Positions 16,348 through 26,254 of a stretch of 64,000 bases of DNA are shown here, piece after piece. The translations under genes were made by a program, and so were the position numbers. This stretch comes from Fulvivirga maritima (GTDB lineage Bacteria; Bacteroidota; Bacteroidia; Cytophagales; Cyclobacteriaceae). The DNA lies in assembly GCF_021389955.1 (NCBI RefSeq), contig NZ_CP089980.1, forward strand, positions 1,673,501 through 1,737,500. Direction: 5' to 3'. Below the pieces are notes generated by a model. The model saw only the letters and a list, made by a program, of their open reading frames with translations, had not been told where the DNA came from and made no database searches. Within the stretch, counting starts at the first letter, position 1, and each line of letters starts with the position of its first letter.

Positions 16348-17664
16348 TTATAATTCCGGGTTATTGAGTCTTGCTTCTATTGGAAAAATGATTGTATATC
16401 TAGGATCATTTTCTTTTAGAAAATAATCTTCTCCATCAAAAGTATGAACTATTTGCTTTTGAGTTGTTCTTCGAAGATCAAACCACCTCTGCCCCTCCAA
16501 AGCTAGTTCTTTTCTTCTCTCGCTAAATAATAGATCCGTATACTGAGCTGTGCTAAGTGCTTCTACTTCAGTTTCAAAAGTGCTGAAATATGTTGATTCA
16601 TATCTATTTCCTAGTAAAGTGAGTAAAACCTCTTTAGATTCATTTAGTCTGCCTTCCATTAATAAAGCCTCTGCCTTTGATAAATAAAGTTCTCCAACCC
16701 TGAAAGAGCATTTGAAATTATCAGAACCCGCTTTAGCAGATTGGTATCCAGAACCTGTGTTTATAAAGTATCGATTGAACCTTAGATCATTCACCTGATC
16801 AAAAGCGCCTATTAGGTCTTGAGAGACATATCCCCCCTCATTTACACCAGATGCAAGAGGCGCATCCAACGCCAGTAACGACTCTTGTGCATCAAACCTA
16901 TTCGGCAAAAGGGCATCCTCTTCATTCAAATTAACCAGATCCGATTTTATAGCCAAGGCATTATCGACAGCGTCTATTACGTTATCCCAATTTTGCATAT
17001 ATAAATGCGCTCTTGCCTCTAAAGCATATAATGCGGAGTTGGAAAATCTATAATTTAAGCCCGTATCCTGTGTGTCATCCACCAAATAATTTTTAGCTGA
17101 GGAAATATCTTCAATGATTTGGTCATATACACTCTGCACTGACGCTGGTGTATAAACATGTTCCAAGTCTATTTCCAAAGCCAATGGTATACCTCTATCA
17201 GAAGAGGCAGACTCCGGATTGTACGTTGGAGCATACATATTTACCAAACTGAAGTGATTGTAAGCCCTTAAAGCATAGGCCTCACCTATAAGTTGATCCT
17301 TTTCCTCAGAATCCTCCATAGTCTTGACACCCTCATTAATAATGTAGTTACAATAAAATATAGACTTATAAACGTCACTATAAGGATACTTTAATGTGAA
17401 TGCATCCGTACCGGTATCATTCCATAAGTAAATATCCTTGTAAGAAGTTACATCACTATAATTTTCATCCAAATCTAACTCATCAGCTCTAAAAGCAACT
17501 CTTGAAAGATGATCAGGATAAGTATGATACGCACTGGTAATTACCCCTCGGTTATCCTCTACTGTTTTTGGTATAACTTTTCCTTCTGGCTCTATGTCCA
17601 AATAATCTTCGCAGGATGACAAAGAAACTAATGATAAAAGAATATATAATATTTGCTTTTTCAT
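16348..17664 (-). CDS. SusD/RagB-family outer-membrane lipoprotein
   Basis: The 438-residue protein has a lipoprotein signal with lipidated Cys18 (SLSSCEDYLDIEPEG, the usual SusD N-terminus), TPR-like helices such as GEAYALRAYNHFSLVNMYAP, and the C-terminal RRKELALEGQRWFDLRR and FPIEARLNNPEL motifs that close SusD proteins. It is shorter than many SusD proteins (about 500-600) but has both ends intact. SusD caps the SusC channel and holds the ligand. The gene follows susC after 12 bases. The upstream protease suggests a peptide rather than a glycan substrate. Confidence 0.93.
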   Translation of the reverse strand: MKKQILYILLSLVSLSSCEDYLDIEPEGKVIPKTVEDNRGVITSAYHTYPDHLSRVAFRADELDLDENYSDVTSYKDIYLWNDTGTDAFTLKYPYSDVYKSIFYCNYIINEGVKTMEDSEEKDQLIGEAYALRAYNHFSLVNMYAPTYNPESASSDRGIPLALEIDLEHVYTPASVQSVYDQIIEDISSAKNYLVDDTQDTGLNYRFSNSALYALEARAHLYMQNWDNVIDAVDNALAIKSDLVNLNEEDALLPNRFDAQESLLALDAPLASGVNEGGYVSQDLIGAFDQVNDLRFNRYFINTGSGYQSAKAGSDNFKCSFRVGELYLSKAEALLMEGRLNESKEVLLTLLGNRYESTYFSTFETEVEALSTAQYTDLLFSERRKELALEGQRWFDLRRTTQKQIVHTFDGEDYFLKENDPRYTIIFPIEARLNNPEL

Positions 17665-17676
17665 GCTCTGATTTTT

Positions 17677-20600
17677 TTAGAATGATACATTAAGGCCGAG
17701 TGAAACAGACCTCTGGATAGGCTGGGCATAAAGACTACCGTAGGTTTCCGGGTCGAAATATCCAGAATAGTCAGATCCAAAAACTAAAAGATTACGCCCT
17801 TCCAAGTTAATTCGAGCCCCGGAAATCTTTAACTTAGAAGTAAGAGACCCTGGTAAACTATAGCCCAGCCTCATACTGGTAATTCTTACATAGCTCATCT
17901 CCTTCACATTACTATCAAGATAAGAGAGCGTATTAAGGTCATCTATCGAGTTAAACCATTTATAGGCCATCCATGCATCACCTTCTCCACTAGTAGGGCT
18001 TACTATGCCAGGTAATTGGCTATTGGGATTGTCCTCTGACCAGGCATCTAAAATATCAGTAGTATAATTTCTACCTCTATCCACTTGCGCAGGGTTATAT
18101 GGAGAATCTTTTACTACTGTCTGTTTTAAATTAAAACTGGCAGTTACAGCTAAGCTTACATTTTTATAAGTAAACCTATTGGTTATACCACCGCTGTACT
18201 TCGGATCTCTGTCGCCAGCATAAGCAAACAAATCTCTGAATTCTTCCGTCCCTAAATTAGATTCTACAAATTCTCCGGGGAAAAAGTCCGCCCACGGGTC
18301 AGACAGTTTAAAGAACTCAACTGTACTTATCTCTTCTCCATCTTTTATGAATGTAGGATAACCATTGTCATCTATGCCTGCTGTTTTCAATACAAAAACA
18401 GCATTTACAGGCAACCCTTCTCTGCTTGGCAAACGACTATCTTCCCTTACCTGGATATCATTGACTTCACTTTTATTATGGGAGATATTGAAGTCTGTGG
18501 ACCACTTAAAATTGGTAGTTTTTACGTTTAGAGAGCTTATAGCCAGCTCCCAACCTTTATTGGTCACCTCTGCCCAGTTTAAACTAGTATTATAAAAACC
18601 TGTTTCAACAGGTAGTGATTTAAGTCCGATAAGGTCTGAACTTATCCGTTGGTAAGCATCAAAAATCACATTAATACGGTTGTTAACTATTCCAAGGTCA
18701 ATCCCAACATTATAATTTTTAGTTTTCTCCCAGCGTAGCTTATCATTGGGAGGAGAACTTACTTGAACCTGCTGTTCAGTATTTCTTGGAAGAATAGAGC
18801 CAGCACTATAAGTACCCACCACATAAGGAGAAGTATTTCTGTCTATATTTCCTTGTATACCATAAGATGCTCTCAATCTAAGGTTAGAAATAACAGGATT
18901 TTCAGCCAGGAAGTTTTCCTCAGAAGCCACCCAAGATCCGGAAATAGACCATAACGGTAAATATTTATACTTAGGATCTACGCCGAACAGGTTAGAACCG
19001 TCGTATCTCAAACTTCCGAAAAATACATATTTCCTATCATAAGTATAAGAAGCCGTACCATAGAATGATGTGTAAGCATTCTCAGCTGTTGATCTGTTAT
19101 AAGTTCTATATATACCTTCGTTAGCATCGCTTTCATTTGGAAAAATGATTGGCGTAGTGGTTAATGCATTTTCATCATAGCCAAACCCTTGGGTGTTGAT
19201 TAACTTAGAATCAGACCTTCTTAGCTCAGAGCCTATTAATGCATCAACTTCATGCTTGTCTCCAATGAAAGTATTATACTGCAACTGTGATTTCCAGTTA
19301 TATTGGAAAAAATCTTCCTCCCAGTTTTGAATTATTCCGCCTTCTGGCAAGAAATAATAATAGTCTCCTATACTGGAATCCCAGCGCCTGCTTCTTTCCC
19401 TAAATTTTCGTGTAAAATAAGTATCGCCAGTAGCAAATTTCTCAGTGCTACTATGATCCAATTGCAATCCTAATTGTGTAGAGATAGTAAGATCAGTAAA
19501 AATATCATATGATAAATCAAATATTGACTTAATAGCTCTATTATTTAATTCATAGGATGTATTCTCCCTTTCTTCCAGAAAAGAAAACGGCACTTGTTGG
19601 TCTCCTTCTCCCTCTATATCCTGATCATAATTATAGTTGCCATCTTCATCATATGGGTTAAGATAAGCATTAGCAGTACGAGCATAGTAAGCTGGATTAC
19701 TAAAGACACCTGTACCTGTAACATAAGATTTTTTGTCTGTGCTAGATCCTAAAAATGTAATACCGGCCTTCCATTTATCTGATAAGTTGAAGTTATTCTT
19801 AACTGTTAAATTATACCTCTCCAAGCCAGTTCCTATAGTAGTACCATCTTCATCATAATAGCCTACTGAAACATAATAGTCAGCCACGTCGCCTCCACCT
19901 GAAAAGCTGAGATTATACTGCTGATTTATTGCAGATTGATATAGTTCATCACCCCAATCGGTAGACTGTGTTCTTAAACGATTTATTTGTGCTTGTGTTT
20001 GCTGAGATAAAGATGAGAAGCCACCATTTCTGTAGGCATCTAGTTCGCCGGAATTATTCAATATTCTCATTACTTCACCTTTATCCGTGCGATAGTTAAG
20101 ATCTGTACGGCTTGCCAAGCCTAATTCAAAATCTACCTTTTGATTAGAATTCATGAGATTAAGCTTGTCAAAATCAGGCCTGAAGTTATAAAAAGCATTT
20201 GCTGAAAAGTTTACTTTCATAGCACCCTTTTTTCCGCTCTTGGTTGTAACCACTATAACGCCATTTGCAGCTCTAGCACCATAAATAGCAGTAGCCGCAG
20301 CATCCTTTAAAATAGTAATATCTTCAATATCCTCAGGGCTAATTCCTGCAATAGAATAGTTAGCTAACTGATCTATGTTGTCTTTATCTGAAAAATCAGG
20401 AATATCATTACCTTGCAAAGGCATACCATCTACCACCCAAAGAGGATCTTGTGGCCCATTTAATGATGCCGTACCTCTTATTCGGATTTTTGCCGGGGTA
20501 CCTGGCGCTCCTGTTTGAGGCGTTACCACTACACCTGGTGCCTGACCTACCAGTAGCTGATCTACACTGGCCACACCTATTTGCTGGTTTTCTTCTATGC

Positions 20601-21018
20601 CTACATTAGCTATAGAAGAGGTAAGCTTTCGCTTTTCAACCGTCTGATAACCCGTAATGACTACTCCAGATAAAGAACTGATTTCTTCTTTTAGTTGAAT
20701 TTCATAGTGATCAGTAGTTCCTAGTTCTAAGGTTTGGCTTTCAAACCCAATAAAACTGATAATCACATGACTTACATTTTTGGGCACTTGTAAAGAAAAA
20801 TTACCATCGGCATCAGTTACCGTACCCACACTTGTAGACTCAATAATACCGTCTACCCCCGTTTCATTTGAGATGGATTGAGAAGCAATGTAAACCGAAG
20901 CTCCTGGCAAAGCCATATTATCCGCTTCAGAAAAAACACGCCCCGTAATTACCCTCTTGTTTTGACTAAACGCCAATACTGGCAATAGTAGAAAAATTAA
21001 TAGTAGAACTTTTTTCAT
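17677..21018 (-). CDS. SusC/RagA-family TonB-dependent outer-membrane transporter
   Basis: The 1113-residue protein has a signal peptide (VLLLIFLLLPVLAFSQ), an N-terminal carboxypeptidase-regulatory-like beta domain (VITGRVFSEADNMALPGASVY) with an insert near residues 45-65, and a plug with the SusC hallmarks KRKLTSSIANV, KIRIRGTASLNGPQDPLWVVDG and ITILKDAAATAIYGARAANG. A 22-strand barrel follows and ends in the aromatic SVSLGLNVSF. It imports a ligand bound by SusD using TonB energy. It lies ten bases after the protease gene and twelve before susD. Confidence 0.95.
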   Translation of the reverse strand: MKKVLLLIFLLLPVLAFSQNKRVITGRVFSEADNMALPGASVYIASQSISNETGVDGIIESTSVGTVTDADGNFSLQVPKNVSHVIISFIGFESQTLELGTTDHYEIQLKEEISSLSGVVITGYQTVEKRKLTSSIANVGIEENQQIGVASVDQLLVGQAPGVVVTPQTGAPGTPAKIRIRGTASLNGPQDPLWVVDGMPLQGNDIPDFSDKDNIDQLANYSIAGISPEDIEDITILKDAAATAIYGARAANGVIVVTTKSGKKGAMKVNFSANAFYNFRPDFDKLNLMNSNQKVDFELGLASRTDLNYRTDKGEVMRILNNSGELDAYRNGGFSSLSQQTQAQINRLRTQSTDWGDELYQSAINQQYNLSFSGGGDVADYYVSVGYYDEDGTTIGTGLERYNLTVKNNFNLSDKWKAGITFLGSSTDKKSYVTGTGVFSNPAYYARTANAYLNPYDEDGNYNYDQDIEGEGDQQVPFSFLEERENTSYELNNRAIKSIFDLSYDIFTDLTISTQLGLQLDHSSTEKFATGDTYFTRKFRERSRRWDSSIGDYYYFLPEGGIIQNWEEDFFQYNWKSQLQYNTFIGDKHEVDALIGSELRRSDSKLINTQGFGYDENALTTTPIIFPNESDANEGIYRTYNRSTAENAYTSFYGTASYTYDRKYVFFGSLRYDGSNLFGVDPKYKYLPLWSISGSWVASEENFLAENPVISNLRLRASYGIQGNIDRNTSPYVVGTYSAGSILPRNTEQQVQVSSPPNDKLRWEKTKNYNVGIDLGIVNNRINVIFDAYQRISSDLIGLKSLPVETGFYNTSLNWAEVTNKGWELAISSLNVKTTNFKWSTDFNISHNKSEVNDIQVREDSRLPSREGLPVNAVFVLKTAGIDDNGYPTFIKDGEEISTVEFFKLSDPWADFFPGEFVESNLGTEEFRDLFAYAGDRDPKYSGGITNRFTYKNVSLAVTASFNLKQTVVKDSPYNPAQVDRGRNYTTDILDAWSEDNPNSQLPGIVSPTSGEGDAWMAYKWFNSIDDLNTLSYLDSNVKEMSYVRITSMRLGYSLPGSLTSKLKISGARINLEGRNLLVFGSDYSGYFDPETYGSLYAQPIQRSVSLGLNVSF

Positions 21019-21028
21019 TAAAAAATAT

Positions 21029-23599
21029 TTAAAAGTTTAAAACCTGTTCTATTCTGTTTATCAAATCGAGATAATGCATTTTGGTAGCGTCATCTCCTTT
21101 TTTCCTCTTCTTTTTCAGTAGTTCTAAAATGGTATACAGCTCTCCCTTTTTTAAAGAGGCAACTTCTGAGACCCTTTTCATAGAACTGAAATTTATATTT
21201 CGCACCGAGCGAGAAGATTCCAGAGAATAGCCGCATGGAAGTGATTCCCGTAGAGAAATGAAGTCATCATCTATGCTCTTATTATTGGTTTTTTCAAACA
21301 ACTTGTTTATATCAATAATGAGCACATCTACATAGTTCTTCTGCGCCATTCTCTCAAAAGCATTAAGTGGTTTATTATGAAGGGTATTTTTAAAAACGTG
21401 GCTTCTTACTTGAGAAAATAAATCCTGAACAGTGTAAGTTTCAGCTTTATCGTCCGCAATCAATTCTGACTCTAGTAAGCGTAATAATCGCTGATCATTA
21501 AATAAATTATACAGCACATAATTTTGCAGATCACGAGCTGTAGAGTAAGGGGAGTATTCAAAAGGCCCCATAGGAGAATCTTTCAGCGGAAATGTTTTAC
21601 TAAGAATCTCCTTATCTAAAAAGAGCCATTCTGGTAAAGAAAATACATTTTCATTGAGGTATTTAACCGCCTTTTGCTGCATAGCGAAAGGTACTGGCTC
21701 ATAGGCATTTCTATTATCTCCGTGGGTCAACTTGTTTAAATAAACTCCGCCCACATTATTCATTACATGATTATTATAAAGTTGCCATTGGCCTATAACT
21801 CCCATATAAAGCTTGCCTGTATTATAATAGCTTTCATTTTCCTGGTAAGTCCAATCTATGGCATGGGCTAACACTCTTTTTAAATTCTTTAGACCATATG
21901 TACTGGCTTTAACCGCATCATCTCCTAAATCTTCTGATTGTGAGCGTGGGTCAATGACATTTCTATAGTCTTGCTGCTCTCCATAAGTATAAAGAGGATC
22001 ATCTGAGTGAGTATTTACTAATTGGTAAAGAAAGGTCTTCTCTGTTTTCTCATCAGGAAACCACTGATAGCCCCATTGAATAGCATATTTATCATAAATC
22101 CCTATTTTAGGTGTGATAGCGGTAACTCCATCTTCTGGCTGAGCCACATAATTATAGCGGGCATAATCCATAATAGAAGGAGCAGTTCCTCCCATTTTGT
22201 CTGTAAAAGTTTTCGATCTAAGTGAATCTACCGGGAAAGCATAAGACGCTCCCATATTATGCTTAAGTCCAAACGTGTGGCCTACCTCATGAGAAGAAAC
22301 AAAGCGAACAGCTTCTCCCATTAGCTGGTCTTCAAAAACATTATGCCTGGCTCGCTCATCTATAGCTCCTGTTTGAATGCGCATCCAACTCTGCAATGAA
22401 GTCATTACATTATGCCACCAAATAATATCGGCTTCTATGATCTCTCCACTACGAGGATCTACCACAGAAGGCCCCATAGCATTAGACTTTGGAGAAGCTG
22501 CATAGGTAATTACAGAGTAACGAACATCATCCAAATCAAAATCCTTATCTTCTTCTGATGGGAGTTTAGCAATTACGGCATTTTTAAAACCCGCCTGTTC
22601 AAAAGCCACTTGCCAGTCATGCACACCATCTATTATATAAGATCTCCATTTTTCTGGTGTAGAAGGATCAATATAGAATACAATGGGTTTAGCTGGCTCT
22701 ACTAGTTCACCTCTGAGATACTTATCCACATCCTCGGGTTTCGGTTCCAACCTCCATCGTGTGATCAACTCCTTCTCATCCATAGCCTGCTGCTCATCAT
22801 TAAAGTACCAGTGCTTTTTAGAGAAAAATCCTACTCTCTCATCCAGGTAGCGAGGTTGCATAGGCTTTTCTGACAGTAAAACTATATTACATGCCACGGT
22901 AATGGTTAATGGAACCGTTGTCCCTCCGTCAGGAATAGCCGCACTTAGATCTGACTTGACCATTACATTTAGTGGAAAAGTTTTAATGCTTTTGATCATA
23001 GAAAGGTTAGAAAGCGCCGAACTTCCTAGACCTGTATTATTAAAAACATCATAAAAACTCTTGCTGCCACCATTAAATGCCTTATTGACTTTAATGATAG
23101 TTGAACCCGCTCTTTTGTTATAAGAAACCGTTTCAAACACCTCTACTATGCTGCTAGAAAAATTGTTTTTAACAGAAATAGTAATGGCATCATCTTCTGG
23201 CGAAGATACCATCGGTATGTATGTGCGGGCCCACACCTTATTTCTTAAAGTATCCTTTTCAAAACGGATGACTTTATTTTCAAACTCCATACCCTTGTTC
23301 AGTCCAGCTTCATTGAGCTGAAAAGGAACTTTGGAGATTTTGCTTACAATTAGAAACTCTCTGTTAAAAAGAGAATCAGGTATTTCAAAATAATAGTCTT
23401 CTTTTTGGTTAATAATATTAAATAGACCTGTTTGCAAGTCTGCATCCTTCAGAAGCTCATCATAACTCTTCAACCCTGAGGTATCAGTGGAGTCCTTTTC
23501 TACTTTCTTTTCTTCATCCTTTTTATCTTGAGCATGCAATGGAAAAAAGACATAAATGCCAACAAAACATACTATTGATAAAGCAAGCTTTTTAAACAT
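21029..23599 (-). CDS. Secreted zinc metalloprotease (DUF5117/DUF5118, metzincin-like)
   Basis: The ATG at 23599 (M in MFKKLALSIVCFVG) gives a proper signal peptide ending HAQ; a start 15 bases upstream is less good. In the 856-residue protein the N-terminal half matches the DUF5118/5117 region of a Bacteroidota family annotated zinc-dependent metalloprotease, and the motif HEVGHTFGLKH at His437-His447 gives the three zinc ligands with catalytic Glu438. A following SIMDYARYNYVAQPED resembles the met-turn of metzincins. It is the first gene before susC, ten bases away, so it probably makes the peptides that SusCD imports. Confidence 0.88.
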   Translation of the reverse strand: MFKKLALSIVCFVGIYVFFPLHAQDKKDEEKKVEKDSTDTSGLKSYDELLKDADLQTGLFNIINQKEDYYFEIPDSLFNREFLIVSKISKVPFQLNEAGLNKGMEFENKVIRFEKDTLRNKVWARTYIPMVSSPEDDAITISVKNNFSSSIVEVFETVSYNKRAGSTIIKVNKAFNGGSKSFYDVFNNTGLGSSALSNLSMIKSIKTFPLNVMVKSDLSAAIPDGGTTVPLTITVACNIVLLSEKPMQPRYLDERVGFFSKKHWYFNDEQQAMDEKELITRWRLEPKPEDVDKYLRGELVEPAKPIVFYIDPSTPEKWRSYIIDGVHDWQVAFEQAGFKNAVIAKLPSEEDKDFDLDDVRYSVITYAASPKSNAMGPSVVDPRSGEIIEADIIWWHNVMTSLQSWMRIQTGAIDERARHNVFEDQLMGEAVRFVSSHEVGHTFGLKHNMGASYAFPVDSLRSKTFTDKMGGTAPSIMDYARYNYVAQPEDGVTAITPKIGIYDKYAIQWGYQWFPDEKTEKTFLYQLVNTHSDDPLYTYGEQQDYRNVIDPRSQSEDLGDDAVKASTYGLKNLKRVLAHAIDWTYQENESYYNTGKLYMGVIGQWQLYNNHVMNNVGGVYLNKLTHGDNRNAYEPVPFAMQQKAVKYLNENVFSLPEWLFLDKEILSKTFPLKDSPMGPFEYSPYSTARDLQNYVLYNLFNDQRLLRLLESELIADDKAETYTVQDLFSQVRSHVFKNTLHNKPLNAFERMAQKNYVDVLIIDINKLFEKTNNKSIDDDFISLRESLPCGYSLESSRSVRNINFSSMKRVSEVASLKKGELYTILELLKKKRKKGDDATKMHYLDLINRIEQVLNF

Positions 23600-23706
23600 A
23601 ATTACATTTAACATTTAGTTAAAATTCCCTTAAAGATGTTTTTACTAATGGTAGAAATGAAATGAAAGGGAGTGAAGAGGTTAAAAAGTGGAGTGAAACT
23701 TACATG

Positions 23707-25257
23707 TTATGGCAACAAAGGCAGCTTACACACAAAACTTTTTTCTTCTATGCGTGTTTCGAAACCTTCCTTACGGTAAAACTCATAAATGCTATCAAGG
23801 TATTTTAGCCCGAATTTGCTGCCAGCCTCTGCATTTCTTTTTGGCTGATAGGTATTGCTGATTTCAAGATAATTAGAAGTAACTCTAATCTTGATCATAA
23901 GTGGGGCCTCATGGGTAGCAATATTATGCTTTAAAGCATTCTCTACCACAGTTTGTAGTGCCAGATAGGGTAGCTCCAAAGTGAGCGCCTCAGTATCTTG
24001 CGTTACAATACCAGTCTTTAATTTTTTACCAAACCGAATGTTTTGCAAAAAGAGAAATTCCTCCACTATTTTCAATTCCTCTTCTACTGTTGCCAGGTTA
24101 TTCTCAGGCCTATCAGTAAGGTAGCGGTATAAATTACTTAGCTTATAAGTGAATTTTTGAGATAGAGACTGATCATGATCTATAAGCGTATATAAGGTAT
24201 TTAGTGAGTTGAAAAGTAAATGAGGATTGATCTGATTCTTAAGCTGCTGTAGCTGAAAAAATGCGCTTTCTCTCTTAAATACTTCTTTTTCCAGAGCCAA
24301 ATCTGCTTTTTCCTTCTCTAACTGTTCTTTTTCCTTGTGCTCTTTATTTATTCTGTAAGTAAACGCATAGAAAACAAACAGAAGCAATAAAGTAGAAATC
24401 AAATAAGTAACAAAAGCATACCTCTTTATTAAATTAACATCTTCCTCATTCAGGCTTTTAGGGAAATTCACAGAAACATACCATCTTTCTTGCCCCATTT
24501 GCATAGGCCTCAAAAAACTTATTACATCTAATTTTAGATATTCAGAATCTGCTATTTTTTCATGAAAATCAGTGTTTTGAAAAATGGTGTCTTCGGCCTC
24601 TAAAGGAGCAAAACTGAACACATTTCTACCTATTTTTTCTGCCTCTGGGTGTAGCAGGCAAGTGCCATTCTGATCAAAAATATAAGCATATGAGAGCGAA
24701 TAATAATCTACGTTATAGAAAAATTGCTGCAGCACGCCTAGCGGAATGTCATAACCAAAATACACAATACCGCTGTCAGTAGGAATAGTTATTTGGTTTC
24801 TCCAGACATAACCCTCTCCATAGCTCTCTATTTTACTAATATTATCATCTGCTAATCTGGCTCCCAAAAACTGTTTTACATTTTCTTTTTGCTTTTGGCG
24901 GCTATTAAATTGTGCGTTACTTATGCCTTCATCAGTTTTCAAAAAGAGCCAGTTTCTATAAATAGTAGTATCTAAAAACTGAAGTGAATTAAGCATGGTA
25001 AAATTATGATACTCATCTTCAAACGTAGAAGGAGTATCCATGAGCCTTCGGGCATCATCTAACGGTTTTTGTAAAACCTTAAATTCATGCTCCAGATCAT
25101 AAAATTTCTTCTGAAAACTTCGTCTGGCGATATCTTCACTCACATCTTTTACCTCTAATGATATGAGGCTGCTGAGTACAAAAGTAGCAATGATAGTAAT
25201 TACCACCATCACAGAAATGACCCACAAAAACCTTCTCCCCTTAAAAAACTTCTTCAT
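23707..25257 (-). CDS. LytS-family sensor histidine kinase with extracellular sensor domain
   Basis: The ATG at 25257 (MKKFFKGRRFLW) is preferred over the one 15 bases upstream. A first TM helix (VISVMVVITIIATFVLSSLI) and a second (FVTYLISTLLLLFVFYAF) enclose about 250 periplasmic residues that resemble a Cache-type sensor. A coiled coil leads into the His_kinase core QLKNQINPHLLFNSLNTLY with the phospho-acceptor His and an ATPase domain (VVENALKHN, GSKFGLKYL). The LytTR regulator at 25388 is divergently transcribed and is the obvious partner. The kinase lies 107 bases upstream of the protease-susC-susD operon on the same strand. Confidence 0.92.
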   Translation of the reverse strand: MKKFFKGRRFLWVISVMVVITIIATFVLSSLISLEVKDVSEDIARRSFQKKFYDLEHEFKVLQKPLDDARRLMDTPSTFEDEYHNFTMLNSLQFLDTTIYRNWLFLKTDEGISNAQFNSRQKQKENVKQFLGARLADDNISKIESYGEGYVWRNQITIPTDSGIVYFGYDIPLGVLQQFFYNVDYYSLSYAYIFDQNGTCLLHPEAEKIGRNVFSFAPLEAEDTIFQNTDFHEKIADSEYLKLDVISFLRPMQMGQERWYVSVNFPKSLNEEDVNLIKRYAFVTYLISTLLLLFVFYAFTYRINKEHKEKEQLEKEKADLALEKEVFKRESAFFQLQQLKNQINPHLLFNSLNTLYTLIDHDQSLSQKFTYKLSNLYRYLTDRPENNLATVEEELKIVEEFLFLQNIRFGKKLKTGIVTQDTEALTLELPYLALQTVVENALKHNIATHEAPLMIKIRVTSNYLEISNTYQPKRNAEAGSKFGLKYLDSIYEFYRKEGFETRIEEKSFVCKLPLLP

Positions 25258-25291
25258 TACTTTTGCCAACAAAATCGTTCATGCTACACTT

Positions 25292-25324
25292 ATACCTGGT
25301 ACAAAATTAATCATTATCAGGTAT
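25292..25324. promoter_or_regulatory. Inverted repeat flanking a -7 box between divergent kinase and regulator
   Basis: ATACCTG at 25292-25298 and CAGGTAT at 25318-25324 are exact reverse complements. Between them, on the minus strand, lies TAATTTTG (complement of 25302-25309), a match to the -7 consensus TAnnTTTG aimed at the kinase gene. A dimeric protein bound to these arms would cover the promoter. Confidence 0.5.
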
Positions 25325-25387
25325 TTAAGAACCATCATGAACTATCAGCCTAATTCATTAAGTTTGAAAAATAGATGGGGAGATAAT

Positions 25388-26146
25388 ATGAATATAACTA
25401 TTGTAGAAGATGAAGAGCTGGCCGCTGGTTATTTGGAGAAGATTTTAAAGAAACAACAGGTTATAAAAATCTCAACTATAAACATACTCTCCACAGTAAA
25501 AGAGGCCATCAGTTATTTAAGTACAAATACGCCTGATCTCATATTTTTTGATGTGCACCTGGCTGATGGCAGCAGCATGGAAGTGCTGGAAGCAGTAGAA
25601 ATTAAAGCCCCCATAATATTTACCACCGCTTATGATAAATATGCTATAGAAGCATTTAAGCATTTTACTATTGATTACCTCCTTAAACCGTATGAAGCTG
25701 ATTCGCTTATAGAAGCTTTGAATAAGCTTAAAACCATGAAAGAGTCTTTCACTCAAGATAAAGGAGCTTTAGTTAGACATTTAAAAGGAGGAGGTTCATC
25801 TTTTCAAGAGCGATTTTTAATACAGCACGCCCATCAGCTAAAATCTATTGAAGCAGAAGAAATAGCCTATTTTTATGCATCAGGTAAACACTTATTTATA
25901 TATACCTTTAGCCGACAGAGCTACTTATATAATAGCACTGTCAGAGATATCATTAGCCAATTAGATCCAAATAGGTTTTTCAAAATAAATCGAAATTATG
26001 TGGTTAATATTAAAGCCGTCAATAATGTAGTTAAGGCGAGTTATGCAAAACTTTCAGTAGATCTTTACCCTCCACCACCCGATGAGAACAAAGTTATTCT
26101 AAGCAAAACCGAAATCAGCAATTTCAAAAAATGGCTTAATAAATAG
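25388..26146 (+). CDS. LytTR-family response regulator
   Basis: The ATG at 25388 (MNITIVEDEELAAG) begins the receiver domain at its usual place; longer in-frame starts overlap the kinase gene. The 252-residue protein has a receiver with the phospho-acceptor Asp in LIFFDVHLADG, the TTAYDKYAIEAFKHFTIDYLLKP switch region, and a C-terminal LytTR DNA-binding domain (FFKINRNYVVNIKAV). LytTR proteins bind paired direct repeats. It is divergent from its likely LytS kinase. The adjacent protease/SusCD operon is a plausible target. Confidence 0.93.
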   Translation: MNITIVEDEELAAGYLEKILKKQQVIKISTINILSTVKEAISYLSTNTPDLIFFDVHLADGSSMEVLEAVEIKAPIIFTTAYDKYAIEAFKHFTIDYLLKPYEADSLIEALNKLKTMKESFTQDKGALVRHLKGGGSSFQERFLIQHAHQLKSIEAEEIAYFYASGKHLFIYTFSRQSYLYNSTVRDIISQLDPNRFFKINRNYVVNIKAVNNVVKASYAKLSVDLYPPPPDENKVILSKTEISNFKKWLNK

Positions 26147-26221
26147 CTCTTTTATGATTCTTGTTTCAACAATATTTTATTAAAAACTAAGCCTATACCT
26201 GCCCTGATTCTTTTTATTCCT

Positions 26222-26229
26222 TAACTTTG
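26222..26229 (+). promoter_or_regulatory. Candidate -7 box of mfd
   Basis: TAACTTTG matches TAnnTTTG and lies 25 bases upstream of the mfd GTG start. No -33 element is evident at standard spacing. Confidence 0.5.
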
Positions 26230-26254
26230 CGGCTTTAATTTTGTTGAAAGCTGA

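Noticed and set aside
16348-17664. susD as a truncated gene
   Set aside because: It is short for the family but keeps the lipoprotein signal and the C-terminal SusD motifs, so it looks complete.
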